64,000 nt of DNA from Tritrichomonas musculus (lineage: Eukaryota > Parabasalia > Tritrichomonadida > Tritrichomonadidae): NCBI GenBank assembly GCA_039105265.1, contig JAPFFF010000013.1, positions 2,728,001-2,792,000 of the forward strand, in the 5' to 3' direction. The notes under the pieces were generated by a model. That model made no database searches and had not been told where the DNA came from. It saw only the letters and a program-made list of their open reading frames with translations. Of this stretch, positions 10,091 through 20,719 are shown one piece after another; within the stretch, counting starts at the first letter, position 1, and every line of letters starts with the position of its first letter. Position numbers and translations under genes: made by a program.

Positions 10091-11641
10091 TAACGGACTT
10101 TTTTTTAAAATCAAAATGATTTTTTCACATGAAATAATATGTTTTTGATATAATAATTTTATAATATAAAATCTATAAATATATATTATATTATATACAT
10201 TAAATAAATAACCAAAAATAATATGTAATAGTATTTTTCTGAGAATGCGAATAAAAAAAACAATGTTAGGATTAAAATACACTATTATTATGTGTATATT
10301 TATAATTATATTAATTTTTTATTTATATTATTAAAAATTGAAACAAATCATATGTAGAAATTAAAAGATATTTGAAAATATTTTTAAATAATTTTGAATA
10401 GTTTGAAGAATGAAAAATAAAACTTTTTGTGAGTTTTCTGGTTCATAATTTGTATACTTTCCGGTGCACTTTTTGAATTTATGGTTTCACTTTTTGAAAT
10501 CAAAATTTCACTTTATAATATTGAATTTTTTTTGTAATTATCGAGTGACTTTTTGAATTAACTTTTATTTTGAATACTTTCCGGTTCACTTTTTGAAAAT
10601 AATTGATTTCTCATTTTTTTTTTCAATCAAATTCTGTTTAATAAAAACAATATTTGATCGATCTTTTCCTGAAATGCAAATCCTTTTGTTAAGTAATCAA
10701 GATTGTCAGGCAAAAATTCCAGATTTTTTATCAAATTAAATAGATATTAAGAATTATTATTAAATATTGAGAATTAGCAAATATAATACTTCAAACATAT
10801 TCGGGAGAATCAAGTTTGGTAGTAAAAAGAATTTGCCTTTATAATCAATTATTTAACAAATATTAAGGTATTTGTTCAAAATGAAAATCAAAAAATTTAA
10901 AATATTCAAGATATGTTTCATTTGAAATCAAAATAAACATTTTTATGTGTGAATTTTTTGATATTATAAATTCTTTTTCTGAAATTACATAATATTCCAT
11001 CTTATTCTACAATTTCCAAAAATGTTGGTAAAAAATCAAATTTGGAAAGGTTGGTAAAATAAAATGTGAAGTTATTAAAATAATATAAAAATCTGAAAAA
11101 ATATTCCATACGATATTTTAATTGCTTTTTAATTATTATTTGATATAAAAATATTATTGAGCTATAATATTATTTTTTTTTATAGTAAATGCATTAATTT
11201 ATATATAATTTCTCTTTCTTTATGTGAAATTTTTCTTTATATTCACGTAATAAAAACAGCCAATCTTTTTTATTTGCCATTCAATTTTAATTTTATTTAA
11301 TAACGAATTAATTCAAATTATTTTTTTTATTTTGGTGAATATCTGATTTAAAATTTAATTTATGTTTATATAACATATAATTATATCATATATTATGAAA
11401 TATTAAGATATATTTATAATATGAATATAAATATACTCAGACAAATGCATTTTATATCAAATTTTAAAAATTTAAATAAAATAAGAAACTATTTTTCAAT
11501 GTTATAAAATTTATATAATCAAAAAGTTTAACTTTTTATATTAATTTCTTATATTTGATAATATCTTTTTCCCCCTACATTAATATTAATCAATGCTAAA
11601 TTAAAAAATATTCCATATATTATAATATTAATATATTTTTT
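10091..11641. other. Gene-free AT-rich region
   Basis: No supported gene is seen. The region is extremely A/T-rich. It includes the CACTTTTTGAA cluster listed separately. Beyond that I see only simple A/T strings. Confidence 0.55.
10461..10600 (+). repeat. Cluster of CACTTTTTGAA words
   Basis: The word CACTTTTTGAA or a one-base variant occurs about five times between 10465 and 10600 (twice within TTTCCGGT(G/T)CACTTTTTGAA). The same word is the initiator-like element just upstream of the RCC1-kinase start at 3263. The cluster may be a set of promoter copies without genes, or a simple repeat. Confidence 0.5.
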
Positions 11642-12340
11642 TTATATAACAGAAATTCCAAAGTATGTAAAATGTTCCAGAATATTCCCCTTTTTATATA
11701 AGTATATTGTTCTATGATATTTGATATCAGCTAAAGGATTTTTCTTCTCATGCTCCTCAAATACAGAAAGACAAGATATGTCAGATGCTGTTGATGTTAT
11801 TAACCCTACTCTATCAAACTCTCTACATATTTCAATTAAAGATATATGTTCTAATAGTAAATGAGCTTCATTTATATGTAAGGTATAATGTTTGTTGAAA
11901 TCAATGTGATGATGATAGAAGTGTTCTATGATACCACCTAAACACTTTGATGCTGCTGAGAATGTTGTTATTATTACAGGTATAAAATGAGTGGTAGCTG
12001 CTTTAAACTCTTTAAATGCTCCATCTTTAACACATACTTTTATCATTTCATCTATATTCTTAGGATGATTGTTATTTAATGCGACATATAGTTTAGGATA
12101 AAACTCCATAGCTATATTGATAGTAGGGACAATTAATAGGAACTTATTATTAGGTACTGTATTATATATCCATTTTCTTATTGCTGTTGATTTGCCTGAA
12201 CCGATAGGCGCTTGACATATAAACTTCTTTATGGTCTTCTCTATAGTTATCTCATCATCATCTTTACGATAAGTTGCTTCATATGATTTACTAGGTAGGT
12301 TTTCAAATATAGTCCAATTAACATATTGTTCGTTTATCAT
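11642..12340 (-). CDS. SF2-like helicase N-terminal fragment
   Basis: The 232-residue frame has a P-loop QAPIGSGKST (about residue 45), motif Ia-like LLIVPTINIAMEF, a motif II-like INEAHLLLE in place of DExH, and motif III-like LITSTAS. This is domain 1 of a superfamily 2 helicase. Domain 2 (motifs IV-VI) is missing, and the frame ends in IYLYKKGNILEHF before A/T-rich DNA, so it is truncated. Helicases of this general kind occur in large DNA elements such as Mavericks/Polintons and relatives. Its start codon lies only about 90 nt from a 45-bp inverted repeat, which would fit an element terminus (inference). Whether the Asn in the Walker B motif allows activity is unclear. Confidence 0.65.
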   Translation of the reverse strand: MINEQYVNWTIFENLPSKSYEATYRKDDDEITIEKTIKKFICQAPIGSGKSTAIRKWIYNTVPNNKFLLIVPTINIAMEFYPKLYVALNNNHPKNIDEMIKVCVKDGAFKEFKAATTHFIPVIITTFSAASKCLGGIIEHFYHHHIDFNKHYTLHINEAHLLLEHISLIEICREFDRVGLITSTASDISCLSVFEEHEKKNPLADIKYHRTIYLYKKGNILEHFTYFGISVI

Positions 12341-12427
12341 TTTAAACAGAAAATCAAAACAAAAATAAAAACAAATTATATAAATACTAAAATATAGGTT
12401 GTTAAGGAATTGATAGTAACTAATAGG

Positions 12428-12472
12428 GTACCCGTATTATACACAATCCTAGTGAGTTTGCGATAATTCAAT
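12428..12472 (+). repeat. 45-bp inverted repeat, left copy
   Basis: This sequence (GTACCCGTATTATACACAAT at one edge, GCGATAATTCAAT at the other) is present in inverted orientation at 14687-14731 with one mismatch. It is a candidate terminal repeat, either of a 2.3-kb element lying between the copies or of larger elements lying outside them; the helicase fragment adjoins this copy. Confidence 0.85.
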
Positions 12473-13854
12473 GGTTTACAAAAATATTTGAATTAAATTT
12501 TTTTTCCAAAATTTCATTTTTTATTCAAATTCTCAAAAAAAGTTACGTTTATTTTCGTTTATTTTTAAAAAAAGTTATGTGAAAAATTAAATGTTCTATA
12601 AAAGATGAACTAAATATAGTTCATGTAATTAAATCCCTCATATATATTTTGACACATTTACACATTCATTCGGCTTTTTTTCAAAGCAAAACTCGAAATC
12701 ACAAAATAATTCCAAATTACAATTTTTATCAAATCTCCAAAAAAAATTTATTTTATTGATGTTTTACCAGTGAATATAAATTAATATTCATACGTATGAT
12801 TTATAGATGATAGTTTCAACTGAAACAATTCCATCGCATTTTTAGATAATAATAATGCTCTTTATTTTTCTCATACGAAATCAAAAAATTTGCATTTTTC
12901 AAATGGAATTTTATCAAATAGAATAGGTTTAATAAATATTATCGATTAAAAATAAGAAAGGAAGTATTTGAAAAAAAGCTTATTTACAAGATTTGATATT
13001 ATTTTAAAAAATCACTTAGAATTTAGAATTTGAACTGGTAAAGCCTCTTAATTAATCAATTTTGTACCAAATGAAAAGAATTAAAATGTTTATCTTTGCA
13101 ATTTTGGCAACATAATCAAATCTTCATGATTTTTGTATATTTGGTTTTAATTTGATTATACGCACATTGGAAATGAGTTAAATTAGTATATTTCATGTTA
13201 TTTATTTCAATATAAACAAGCTTTTTAGAATATATTATGAATTTTAAAAAATCATAGACATTTTAAAATATCTTTAAAAAAAATCCGTAAAATAAGCATT
13301 TTTATTTTTAATAACTTAACTTTTTTTTGAAAAAATTCAATGTACATTGATATATTTTAATTATTTATTTCCAGTTAAAATTGAATGTTAACGTATATAT
13401 AATTATTGAAATTAAAAGCTTTCTCTCAAAAATTGAATGTTAACGTATATATATTTATTGAAATTTTATATATGAAAGTTTTTTTATTTATTTGAATTTT
13501 GGCGCCTTTTTGGCTTTTATTATTTTCCTCTTTTGATTATTTTTAATTAATATTTTTTATAAATATTCGAAAATTTCCAAAACTTCCGAAAATTGTTTTT
13601 TAATATGATTATATCACGAAAAAATGAAATGATTTGGACCATAATTTGCATTTGGGTGAATAATTAGCTTTTTTAAAAAAAATCCAATTTTTGATGCGGA
13701 AAAGGTAGGAGACGCATAAAGTTTTTTCATTAAAAAAATATAATTAAACTAACTGAAAAATTGATTGCTTTATTTCATTAATAATATTGAAAATTAAAAA
13801 TATTTGAATTCATAAAATATAAACTAAAAAAATACTAAATAATTTTTTAAAATT
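12473..13854. other. Gene-free AT-rich region
   Basis: No coding signal is seen. A tandem pair of AAAATTGAATGTTAACGTAT units with similar followers lies at about 13377-13413 and 13429-13466. A short less A/T-rich island (TTTTGGCGCCTTTTTGG) lies near 13497. Confidence 0.55.
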
Positions 13855-14550
13855 TTGACTTTTTATTGAAATGTTTTTTGACTCTTTATAGAGATGATTT
13901 CTGACTTTTGATTGAGATGATTTCTGACTTTTGATTGAGATGATTTTTGACTTTTGATTGAGATGATTTTTGACTCTTTATAGAGATGATTTCTGACTTT
14001 TGATTGAGATGATTTCTGACTTTTGATTGAGATGATTTCTGACTTTTGATTGAGATGATTTCTGACTCTTTATAGAGATGATTTCTGACTTTTGATTGAG
14101 ATGATTTCTGACTTTTGATTGAGATGTTTTCCGACTTTTGATTGAGGTGTTGTTTGTCTTTTTATTGAAATGTTTTTTGACTTTTTATCGAGATTATTTT
14201 TTTCTTTTTATCGAGATTTTGTTTGACCTTTTATCGAGATGTTTTTGAATTTTTATCGAGATTATTTTTTTCTTTTTATCGAGATTTTGTTTGACCTTTT
14301 ATCGAGATGTTTTTACTTTTTATCGAGATGTTTTTACTTTTTATCGAGATTTTGTTTGACCTTTTATCGAGATGTTTTTGAATTTTTATCGAGATTTTGC
14401 TTGACTTTTTATCGAGATACTGTTTGACTTTTTATTGAGACGCTGTCTGACTTTTATCTAGTTGCTGTTTGACTTTTTATCGAGATGATTTTTGACTTTT
14501 TATTGAAACACTGTTTGGCTTATTATTGAGACGCTGTTTAACTTTCTCCT
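13855..14550. repeat. Minisatellite of 21-24-bp units
   Basis: About ten units close to TTTCTGACTTTTGATTGAGATGA occupy 13870-14150. They grade into about eighteen units close to TTTTTATCGAGATGTTTTTGAC up to 14550, with GACTTTTTATTGAGACGC variants at the end. The array lies inside the 12428-14731 inverted-repeat pair. Short Phe/Leu/Tyr-rich frames within it are repeat products, not genes. Confidence 0.9.
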
Positions 14551-14686
14551 TGGACGCATTATTATAAATGTGGGCATTTTCCCGGTTTGTGTTATGAATA
14601 AGCTTCAGTGCTTGAATTTATAATAAAAAAAAATCGATAAATAAACTTCTCAATTTTTGAATTAATTTTTTATGGTGATATGAATT

Positions 14687-14731
14687 ATTGAATTATCGCA
14701 AACTCACTAGGATTGTGTACAATACGGGTAC
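14687..14731 (-). repeat. 45-bp inverted repeat, right copy
   Basis: Reverse complement of 12428-12472 with one difference (TGTACA against TATACA). The sequence beyond both ends differs between copies, so these edges are real repeat limits. Confidence 0.85.
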
Positions 14732-14734
14732 TTT

Positions 14735-14990
14735 CATAGTTGAAGGTTAAACAGTGAATACAACACTTTAAATATAAATACTTTAATTTTTATAGCGTGA
14801 GTGGAACAAAATATGACACCTAGTATAGTAGACTGAGTCTTTTGTGGCATAGCGTGACACAAAATGGATCAGGCTGTTAGGTCAGTGTGTAGTGTAAACG
14901 AAGCACTGTCTAACGTATACTACTAAAGCGTTGTAAATTGAATATGAATTTCTTCGTCTTCTATCATTTATGATAAAGAGCGGAAAAAAT
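14735..14990. other. Less A/T-rich, non-coding island
   Basis: This stretch has clearly more G+C than its flanks and no open frame. It contains a loose internal duplication (ATAGCGTGAGTGGAACAAAA and CATAGCGTGACACAAAATGG) and a segment around CAGTGTGTAGTGTAAACGAA that could fold. It may be a subterminal part of a mobile element or an unrecognised RNA. Confidence 0.3.
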
Positions 14991-14994
14991 TAAG

Positions 14995-15202
14995 GCCAGC
15001 CACAACCGTAAATTTTCATTTAATTTTTTTGAATTAAAATTTTGGAAAAAGTGCGGAAAAGAAAATCTATCAGAAAATTTTTGCACATTTTTGCACGTTT
15101 TTTTTTTTTTTTTTTCCCATGGCTGGCCAGCCACAACCGTAAATTTTCATTTAATTTTTTTGAATTAAAATTTTGGAAAAAGTGCGGAAAAGAAAATCTA
15201 TC
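14995..15202 (+). repeat. Two identical 77-bp direct repeats
   Basis: 14995-15071 and 15126-15202 are identical over 77 bp (starting GCCAGCCACAACCG and ending GAAAATCTATC), separated by 54 bp containing a T-run. They end about 115 bp before the Hsp70 coding homology starts. Confidence 0.92.
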
Positions 15203-15316
15203 GAATTTTTGAGGTTGATTTAAATGCATTTTAATCGTTTTCTATCAAAAAGTGGATTTTCCAGTTTTACTACATTTTACATCTTTACTGTATCCAAAAA
15301 AAATTTAAAATTTTAG

Positions 15317-17860
15317 TTCATTTCTAAAATTTCAGCAATTGGGATTGATCTTGGCACATCATATTCATGCGTTGGAGTTTTTCGCCACAATAGAGTTGAT
15401 ATCATTGCAAACGATATGGGTAACAGAATAACACCATCTTATGTTGCATTCACAGATGAAGAGCGTCTTGTCGGAGATGCCGCAAAGAATCAATCAGCAA
15501 TGAATCCAACAAACACAGTTTTCGGGGCAAAGCGTATGATTGGACTTAAGTTTTCAGATCCGTTGGTTCAAAAGGATATGCAACACTTGCCATTCAAAGT
15601 TATTCGTGGAGACGCAGACAGACCACAAATTGAAGTTCAATGGAAAGGAGAGACAAAACATTTTTGTCCAGAAGAAATTTTATCAATGACTTTACGTAAT
15701 ATGAAAGAAGTCGCCGAAACACAATTAACAGAAAAAGTTACAACCGCAGTCATTACTTTTCCTGCTTATTTTAGTGATCACCGTCGTCAATGCATGAGAG
15801 ATGCAGCTAAAATAGCAGGACTAGACGTTCTACGTATGATTTGTGATTCAACAGCAGCAGCTATCGCATTCGGTCTCAATGAAAAATCAGAAAACGAACG
15901 TCATGTTCTCATTTTCGATCTTGGAGGTGGTACATTAAGTGTTTCACTTCTTGATATTGACGGAGGTATGTTCGAAGTTAGAGCAATAGCTGGTGATACT
16001 CACCTTGGAGGAGAAGACTTTGATTCCAGATTAGTCAACTATTTCGCAGACCGTTTCCAAAAGAAATACAAGTGCGATCTCCGTCAATCACCACGTGCAC
16101 TTAGAACACTTCGTACAGCATGCGAACGTGCTAAGAGAACGTTGTCAACAAGTACAACAGCTTCAATCATGTGTGATTCACTTTACGAAGGACATGACTT
16201 CATGGATAACATTTCAAGAGCTATGTTTGAAAACTTGAACGATGATCTTTTCAGAGCAACAATTAACCCAGTTGCACAAGTTTTGAGGGATGCAAAAATG
16301 TCAAAGGGCGATGTTACAGATATTGTTCTTGTCGGTGGTTCATCCCGTATCCCACGTGTTCAATATTTTCTTCAAGATTTCTTCAATGGCAAACAACTAT
16401 GCCGTGGTGTTGATCCGGATGAAGCCGTCGCTTATGGAGCAGCAATTCAAGCCGCAATTATCAAAGGTGACAAATCAGATTCCATCTATGATATCCTTCT
16501 TCTCGATGTTGCTCCACTTTCACTCGGTATCGAAACATATGGTAAAATTATGACTGTTTTAATCCCACGTAACACAACAATCCATGCTAGGAAATCTCAA
16601 ACATTTTCGACAGAGGAAGATAATCAAACAACTTTTACAATCAAGGTTTACGAAGGTGAACGTTCAAGAACACGCGATAACAACCTTCTTGGCACATTCG
16701 AATTAACTGGAATCCCACCAGCACCAAGAGGTGTCCCACAAATTGAAGTTACATTCGACGTTGATGTCGATAATTTCATAACAGTAACAGCAGAAGATAA
16801 ATCAACAGGAAATTCCAAGGTATTCAAGGTTGAGAATGAAAAAGGACGTCTTTCAAAAGCAGATATCGAAAAGATGATAATTCAAGAAATGAAATCGAAA
16901 AAGCAATCTTCATCTGTTTCTAAAGAAACAAAAAGTGACAATTATTTCATTGGCGAAGATGACGAGAAGTACCAAATAGTTCTCGAAGAGATCGGGAAAG
17001 GATCGACCTCTATTTCTTTCAAAATCATTGATACAAGACGGAATCAAGTGATGTGTAAGAAAGTCATTTATCTGGACAAGAACGAAGTCTCGTTTAAAGA
17101 GATGCAGAATGCGATGAAAGAGTTTGAAATCTTGTATGTAATGAAGCATCCGTGCATCTGTCAAGCTATTGGAATCAACACGTCTGAAATGATCAAGAAT
17201 GAAGAAAACAACGAAGAAATGACAACTGTTGCTTTGTTTCTTGAATTCATTGATTACAAATTGAAAGACTTGATGACAAAGAAATATTTGAATAACACTT
17301 TGAAAGCACGAATTGTATTAGAAATTGCACACGCAATGAATTACTTGCACAAGCTGGGCCACATTCATCGTGATTTAAATATTGATAACATCATGTTGAA
17401 CGCTGTTTTTCAGGTCAAAATAATCGATTTCGGCCTGGCAAAAATTAATGAATGCTTGTTCGATATGGAAACGTTGAATACAATTTCAATGACAAAGGGA
17501 GTCGGTGCTTACGAATTCATGTCGCCTGAAATGGTCAGAGAAGAAGATTACGATAATAAAACAGACGTTTACTCATTCGGAATCATTCTTTATTTCTTGT
17601 TTGTCGGAAATCTGCCAAAACAAAGCATGGCTGAAAAGGCAAGATCAGCACCAATTAAAATGCCATCTCCTTCAGATTCCATCTCTAAATTCTGCATCGA
17701 TTTGATATCAGAATGCTTGTCGAATAATCCTGAAGATCGTCCATCTTTTGAAATGATCATTGAGAAATTGAAAAACATTTCTTACAATCTTGCTTCAAAA
17801 GTAGATAACGAAATTGTTTCTAGTAGACACAAAGAACTAGATGAATTAATATCTACTTGA
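15317..17860 (+). CDS. Hsp70 ATPase + substrate domain fused to protein kinase
   Basis: From the ATG at 15416 the frame gives 814 residues, but Hsp70 homology continues upstream in frame to about 15323 ([15 protein letters not shown], the phosphate-1 loop). The codon where trichomonad Hsp70s would have Met (M-S-K-..-A-I-G) is ATT at 15320-15322, and a stop lies just upstream. So the start is mutated, non-AUG, or on a spliced upstream exon (AAAATTTCAG is a possible acceptor). The ATPase and beta-sandwich substrate domains are present to about residue 486. In place of the C-terminal lid comes a complete kinase (residues 492-814; [21 protein letters not shown]) nearly identical to that of the RCC1 gene. 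Odd residues: [10 protein letters not shown] has Ser where Hsc70 has Asp206, and [12 protein letters not shown] replaces the usual NEPTAAAIAYG, losing the switch proline. Foldase function is doubtful; kinase function looks possible. Confidence 0.85.
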   Translation, partial: FISKISAIGIDLGTSYSCVGVFRHNRVDIIANDMGNRITPSYVAFTDEERLVGDAAKNQSAMNPTNTVFGAKRMIGLKFSDPLVQKDMQHLPFKVIRGDADRPQIEVQWKGETKHFCPEEILSMTLRNMKEVAETQLTEKVTTAVITFPAYFSDHRRQCMRDAAKIAGLDVLRMICDSTAAAIAFGLNEKSENERHVLIFDLGGGTLSVSLLDIDGGMFEVRAIAGDTHLGGEDFDSRLVNYFADRFQKKYKCDLRQSPRALRTLRTACERAKRTLSTSTTASIMCDSLYEGHDFMDNISRAMFENLNDDLFRATINPVAQVLRDAKMSKGDVTDIVLVGGSSRIPRVQYFLQDFFNGKQLCRGVDPDEAVAYGAAIQAAIIKGDKSDSIYDILLLDVAPLSLGIETYGKIMTVLIPRNTTIHARKSQTFSTEEDNQTTFTIKVYEGERSRTRDNNLLGTFELTGIPPAPRGVPQIEVTFDVDVDNFITVTAEDKSTGNSKVFKVENEKGRLSKADIEKMIIQEMKSKKQSSSVSKETKSDNYFIGEDDEKYQIVLEEIGKGSTSISFKIIDTRRNQVMCKKVIYLDKNEVSFKEMQNAMKEFEILYVMKHPCICQAIGINTSEMIKNEENNEEMTTVALFLEFIDYKLKDLMTKKYLNNTLKARIVLEIAHAMNYLHKLGHIHRDLNIDNIMLNAVFQVKIIDFGLAKINECLFDMETLNTISMTKGVGAYEFMSPEMVREEDYDNKTDVYSFGIILYFLFVGNLPKQSMAEKARSAPIKMPSPSDSISKFCIDLISECLSNNPEDRPSFEMIIEKLKNISYNLASKVDNEIVSSRHKELDELIST

Positions 17861-18283
17861 ATAAAAAGAAAAAACTTACTGATACTTCTTGCTTTATGAT
17901 ATTTAAACCAGTCTTCGTAATCAACAATTTTTTTTTTTTTTTATTAAATTTTTATTATGATTTTAATCAAAATAGAAGTATTTTCATCAAATGAAAGAAG
18001 TAAACATTAAAAGTGGAAACTAATATGATTATTAATGAAATTAATAATAAAGATTATTCCTTATTATGATAATATAATTATTTTAAAAATTTAAGATTAA
18101 GTATTTTTAATTCCAAATCTTAAAAAGAAATTCTTTAAACTTTTAAAACAATAATCGAAATATCATAAATCTAAAAAAAAAAAAAAAATCTTTCAAATTA
18201 ATGATTTAAGTTAACTTACATTTCAAAATATAAGAATCCAAATTTGATCCTTATGAATATGAAATTGAAATAGAATTGTAGTA
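16889..18283 (+). repeat. Duplicated kinase module plus 3' flank, copy B
   Basis: Partner of 4903-6320. The 3' flank is shared up to GAATTGTAGTAAA, just before a long T-run (about 18288-18312). The junction inside the Hsp70 frame falls at IIQE/MKSKK, where IQE is common to Hsp70 (normally MIQEAEK) and to the coiled-coil gene. Confidence 0.92.
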
Positions 18284-18692
18284 AAATGCTTTTTTTTTTT
18301 TTTTTTTTTTGTTTTTTTGAAATAGATATTTATTTGATAAAAAGTTTGTTCAGTATTTACTTATTTAAAAACTATTTTTGAATAAAAACAAATAAATAAA
18401 ATAATAATATTATAAATTCTGGACATTTCTTAATTAAATTCAGAAAATATTTATGGATTAAAATTTTCTATTTGAGTTAACCTAATATCAGAATTTTTTA
18501 AATTAATTTGAATTAAGGTATTCAATTAAATCATAGTTTTGGAACCATATTTTAACCATATAAATGAATATCAAAATATAGATATAAATAAAATTTTCTT
18601 AATAAAAATGTTTAGGGCAAAACCTTTCAAAAAACCATAATACTGAAAATTTGAAAATACGTTCAAAAAGCTTTTATTAATTTATTTAAAAT
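18284..18692. other. AT-rich spacer
   Basis: Long T-run followed by A/T-rich sequence between copy B of the kinase flank and the E2F-like gene. No gene or clear initiator motif is seen. Confidence 0.5.
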
Positions 18693-19682
18693 ATGAATCC
18701 GCAACCAACTAAAAAAAATATTAAAAATAATCAATCACAAATACAACAAATACCTAATTTTACTTTACCACCTTTTTTATTTCCTAATCAAACAACAATA
18801 TCAAATATAATGTCTAATCAAATCGCCCAATACTTAAATAACCTCAATATTTTCATTCCTAATAATGCTAATAGTACAATTAATGATCAAAATCAAAATA
18901 AAACTTGTTATCCTCATTTTACAATAATTACAAATAATTATTTTATTGAAACTGATGATGCTATATCAAAAGAAGCAAATATCGAAAATATTGATGATGC
19001 TAATTATAAAAAAAATCATGAAGATTTTAATAGCATAATTAAAAAATTTGTTCATCATCTTGAATCCATTAAAGAAGAACAATCTATTGTTGCTATGACT
19101 AATCCTTTTAAAATTGGTAGGAGAAAATTATATGATATTGTAATTATTTTAGATGCAATAGGTTGTTGTAAAAAAAACAATGCTGATTGCCTTGCTTGGA
19201 TAGGATATAATAATATTAAAAAACATTTTGAGGAATTGATCAAAGAAAAGAATATTAATAATTATGATCTTTCATTAGATCAACTTTTTCCAGTTGATGA
19301 TTGCATGGGACTTTCAAATATTACAATTTATTTCATTCTTTTGTTTTATGCATTAAAAATAGACCATTTGGGTATACATTGTGCTGCAAGGTTTCTGACA
19401 AGAAACACTTATCGCTATAAAAAAACATTGACAAAAATTTTGGAAATTGAAAAAATATTGACAGCAATTGATTTGATGTGTAAGGCTGCCCAAAATGATG
19501 AGGTTTTATTGGCAACAAAGGATTTTCAATTAGAAATTGTTCCCGAAATAAATGATCAATCACAAACGAATGTTGGATCTATCAATTCATTTTTAAATAG
19601 TGAAAAAAGTAGCATAAATGACGCAATCATACAAAGGAGAAAAGAATTTGAAAGTTTTAATAAAGTTAAAAAAAATACTTAA
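18693..19682 (+). CDS. E2F/DP-like winged-helix protein
   Basis: The 329-residue protein has an Asn/Gln-rich disordered N-terminus (residues 1-90). At about 142-172 it carries RRKLYDIVIILDAIGCCKK followed by a tryptophan in LAWIG. This matches the recognition helix and wing of E2F/DP DNA-binding domains (RRxYDxxNVLExxGxxxKxxxxxxxW). The helices before it (FNSIIKKFVHHLESIKEEQ) could form the first part of the fold. A further helical region (about 210-285) may mediate dimerisation. The likely role is a sequence-specific nuclear transcription regulator. The distance from well-known E2Fs is large, so the assignment is by motif. No frameshift is seen. Confidence 0.65.
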   Translation: MNPQPTKKNIKNNQSQIQQIPNFTLPPFLFPNQTTISNIMSNQIAQYLNNLNIFIPNNANSTINDQNQNKTCYPHFTIITNNYFIETDDAISKEANIENIDDANYKKNHEDFNSIIKKFVHHLESIKEEQSIVAMTNPFKIGRRKLYDIVIILDAIGCCKKNNADCLAWIGYNNIKKHFEELIKEKNINNYDLSLDQLFPVDDCMGLSNITIYFILLFYALKIDHLGIHCAARFLTRNTYRYKKTLTKILEIEKILTAIDLMCKAAQNDEVLLATKDFQLEIVPEINDQSQTNVGSINSFLNSEKSSINDAIIQRRKEFESFNKVKKNT

Positions 19683-19827
19683 AATCAATTAGTATGTATT
19701 GCTAAATTTAGAGTTTTATAAAATAGAATTGCTCATACATAATTTTGTATTAATGCTAAATAATGATTGTTTTATTAATTTTAAAATAATGATTTCAGAT
19801 AATCCATTTATAAATAAATCATTCATC

Positions 19828-20640
19828 AATTTTCAGCATATTTACACCATCTTATATCAGTTAATGAGAGCGCCCAATTAAGATCTGTATATCAAGAATT
19901 AAATCCAGAGATGGCCAAACTATGGTCAGTTATTAAAAGAGCCTCCGAAAAAATCGACAAGTCAAGACTAACCGATGAGCAAATACGATTCATCGAGCAA
20001 ACAATTTTAGAATTTGAACTAAAAGGAGCAGATCTCAGTGACAATAAGAAAGAAGAATTATTACAAATTGAAGTCGAAACAGCAAAATTAACTGAAAAAT
20101 ATAGATCAATAATTTGACCATTATCAAATTAAAATTGAAAAGCAAATCTTCTTGGCTTTGACACATTTGCTGACTTGGCTCTCAAAAACATGATGGCATT
20201 GAATGGGGAAAACACTCTTCATTTCGTTGATGATCTTCATGGCAAAGTATATTCCAAATTCATGATTGAAAACGAAGAACTCATTAAATACAAACGAAAA
20301 ATTGTTAGTGATGAGAATGCTGAGATTTTCCCCTGGGAACGCTTGTATTACAGTGAGTTGTTATGTGAAGAAAAAAATGATTTTGATTATGAAATTCTTC
20401 GACAATATTTTTCTATTGAAAAAGTTTTAAACGGTCTCTTTCACATCACTTCGTCTCTCTTTGGAGTTGAATATAGAGAATGTGAAACATTTTACCGTTC
20501 TTCACCATCTGAGCTTTCAATTGTATGCAAAATTGAGGTGGGGCATGAAGATGTCAAATATTTCGAAGTTTTTGACAAAAAAACAGGTGAACAACTTGGC
20601 GGTTTTTATGCAAATTTGTATGCAAGAGAAATTTTAAAAT
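19828..20640 (+). pseudogene. M3 peptidase N-terminal and middle remnant
   Basis: Two separated parts of one M3 metallopeptidase are visible. From about 19828 to 20117 the frame reads ..AQLRSVYQELNPEMAKLW and ends GADLSDNKKEELLQIE..AKLTEKYRSII, the helical N-terminal domain. After a stop and about 20 non-matching bases, 20139-20640 reads KANLLGFDTFADLALKNMMA, then FPWERLYYSELL, YFSIEKVLNGLF and GGFYANLYARE. The next residues in the family would lead to the HExxH zinc site, but the sequence jumps straight to a 3' flank (AATTAATAAAATAATTGATT) shared with the remnant at 6.7 kb. At least two internal deletions have removed part of the N-terminal domain and the entire catalytic core. Confidence 0.8.
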
Positions 20641-20719
20641 TAATAAAATAATTGATTGATTGAGAATTTTTATTGGAAAAGTTATAAAATATTTCAAATT
20701 ATGAAATCGATTTCGGTTA

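Noticed and set aside
14239-14427. Phe/Leu/Tyr/Arg-rich 62-codon frame
   Set aside because: It is a translation of the 13.9-14.5 kb minisatellite.
14735-14990. Possible tRNA or snRNA gene
   Set aside because: No cloverleaf, A/B boxes or recognisable snRNA core could be identified by eye, so it is listed only as an unexplained island.
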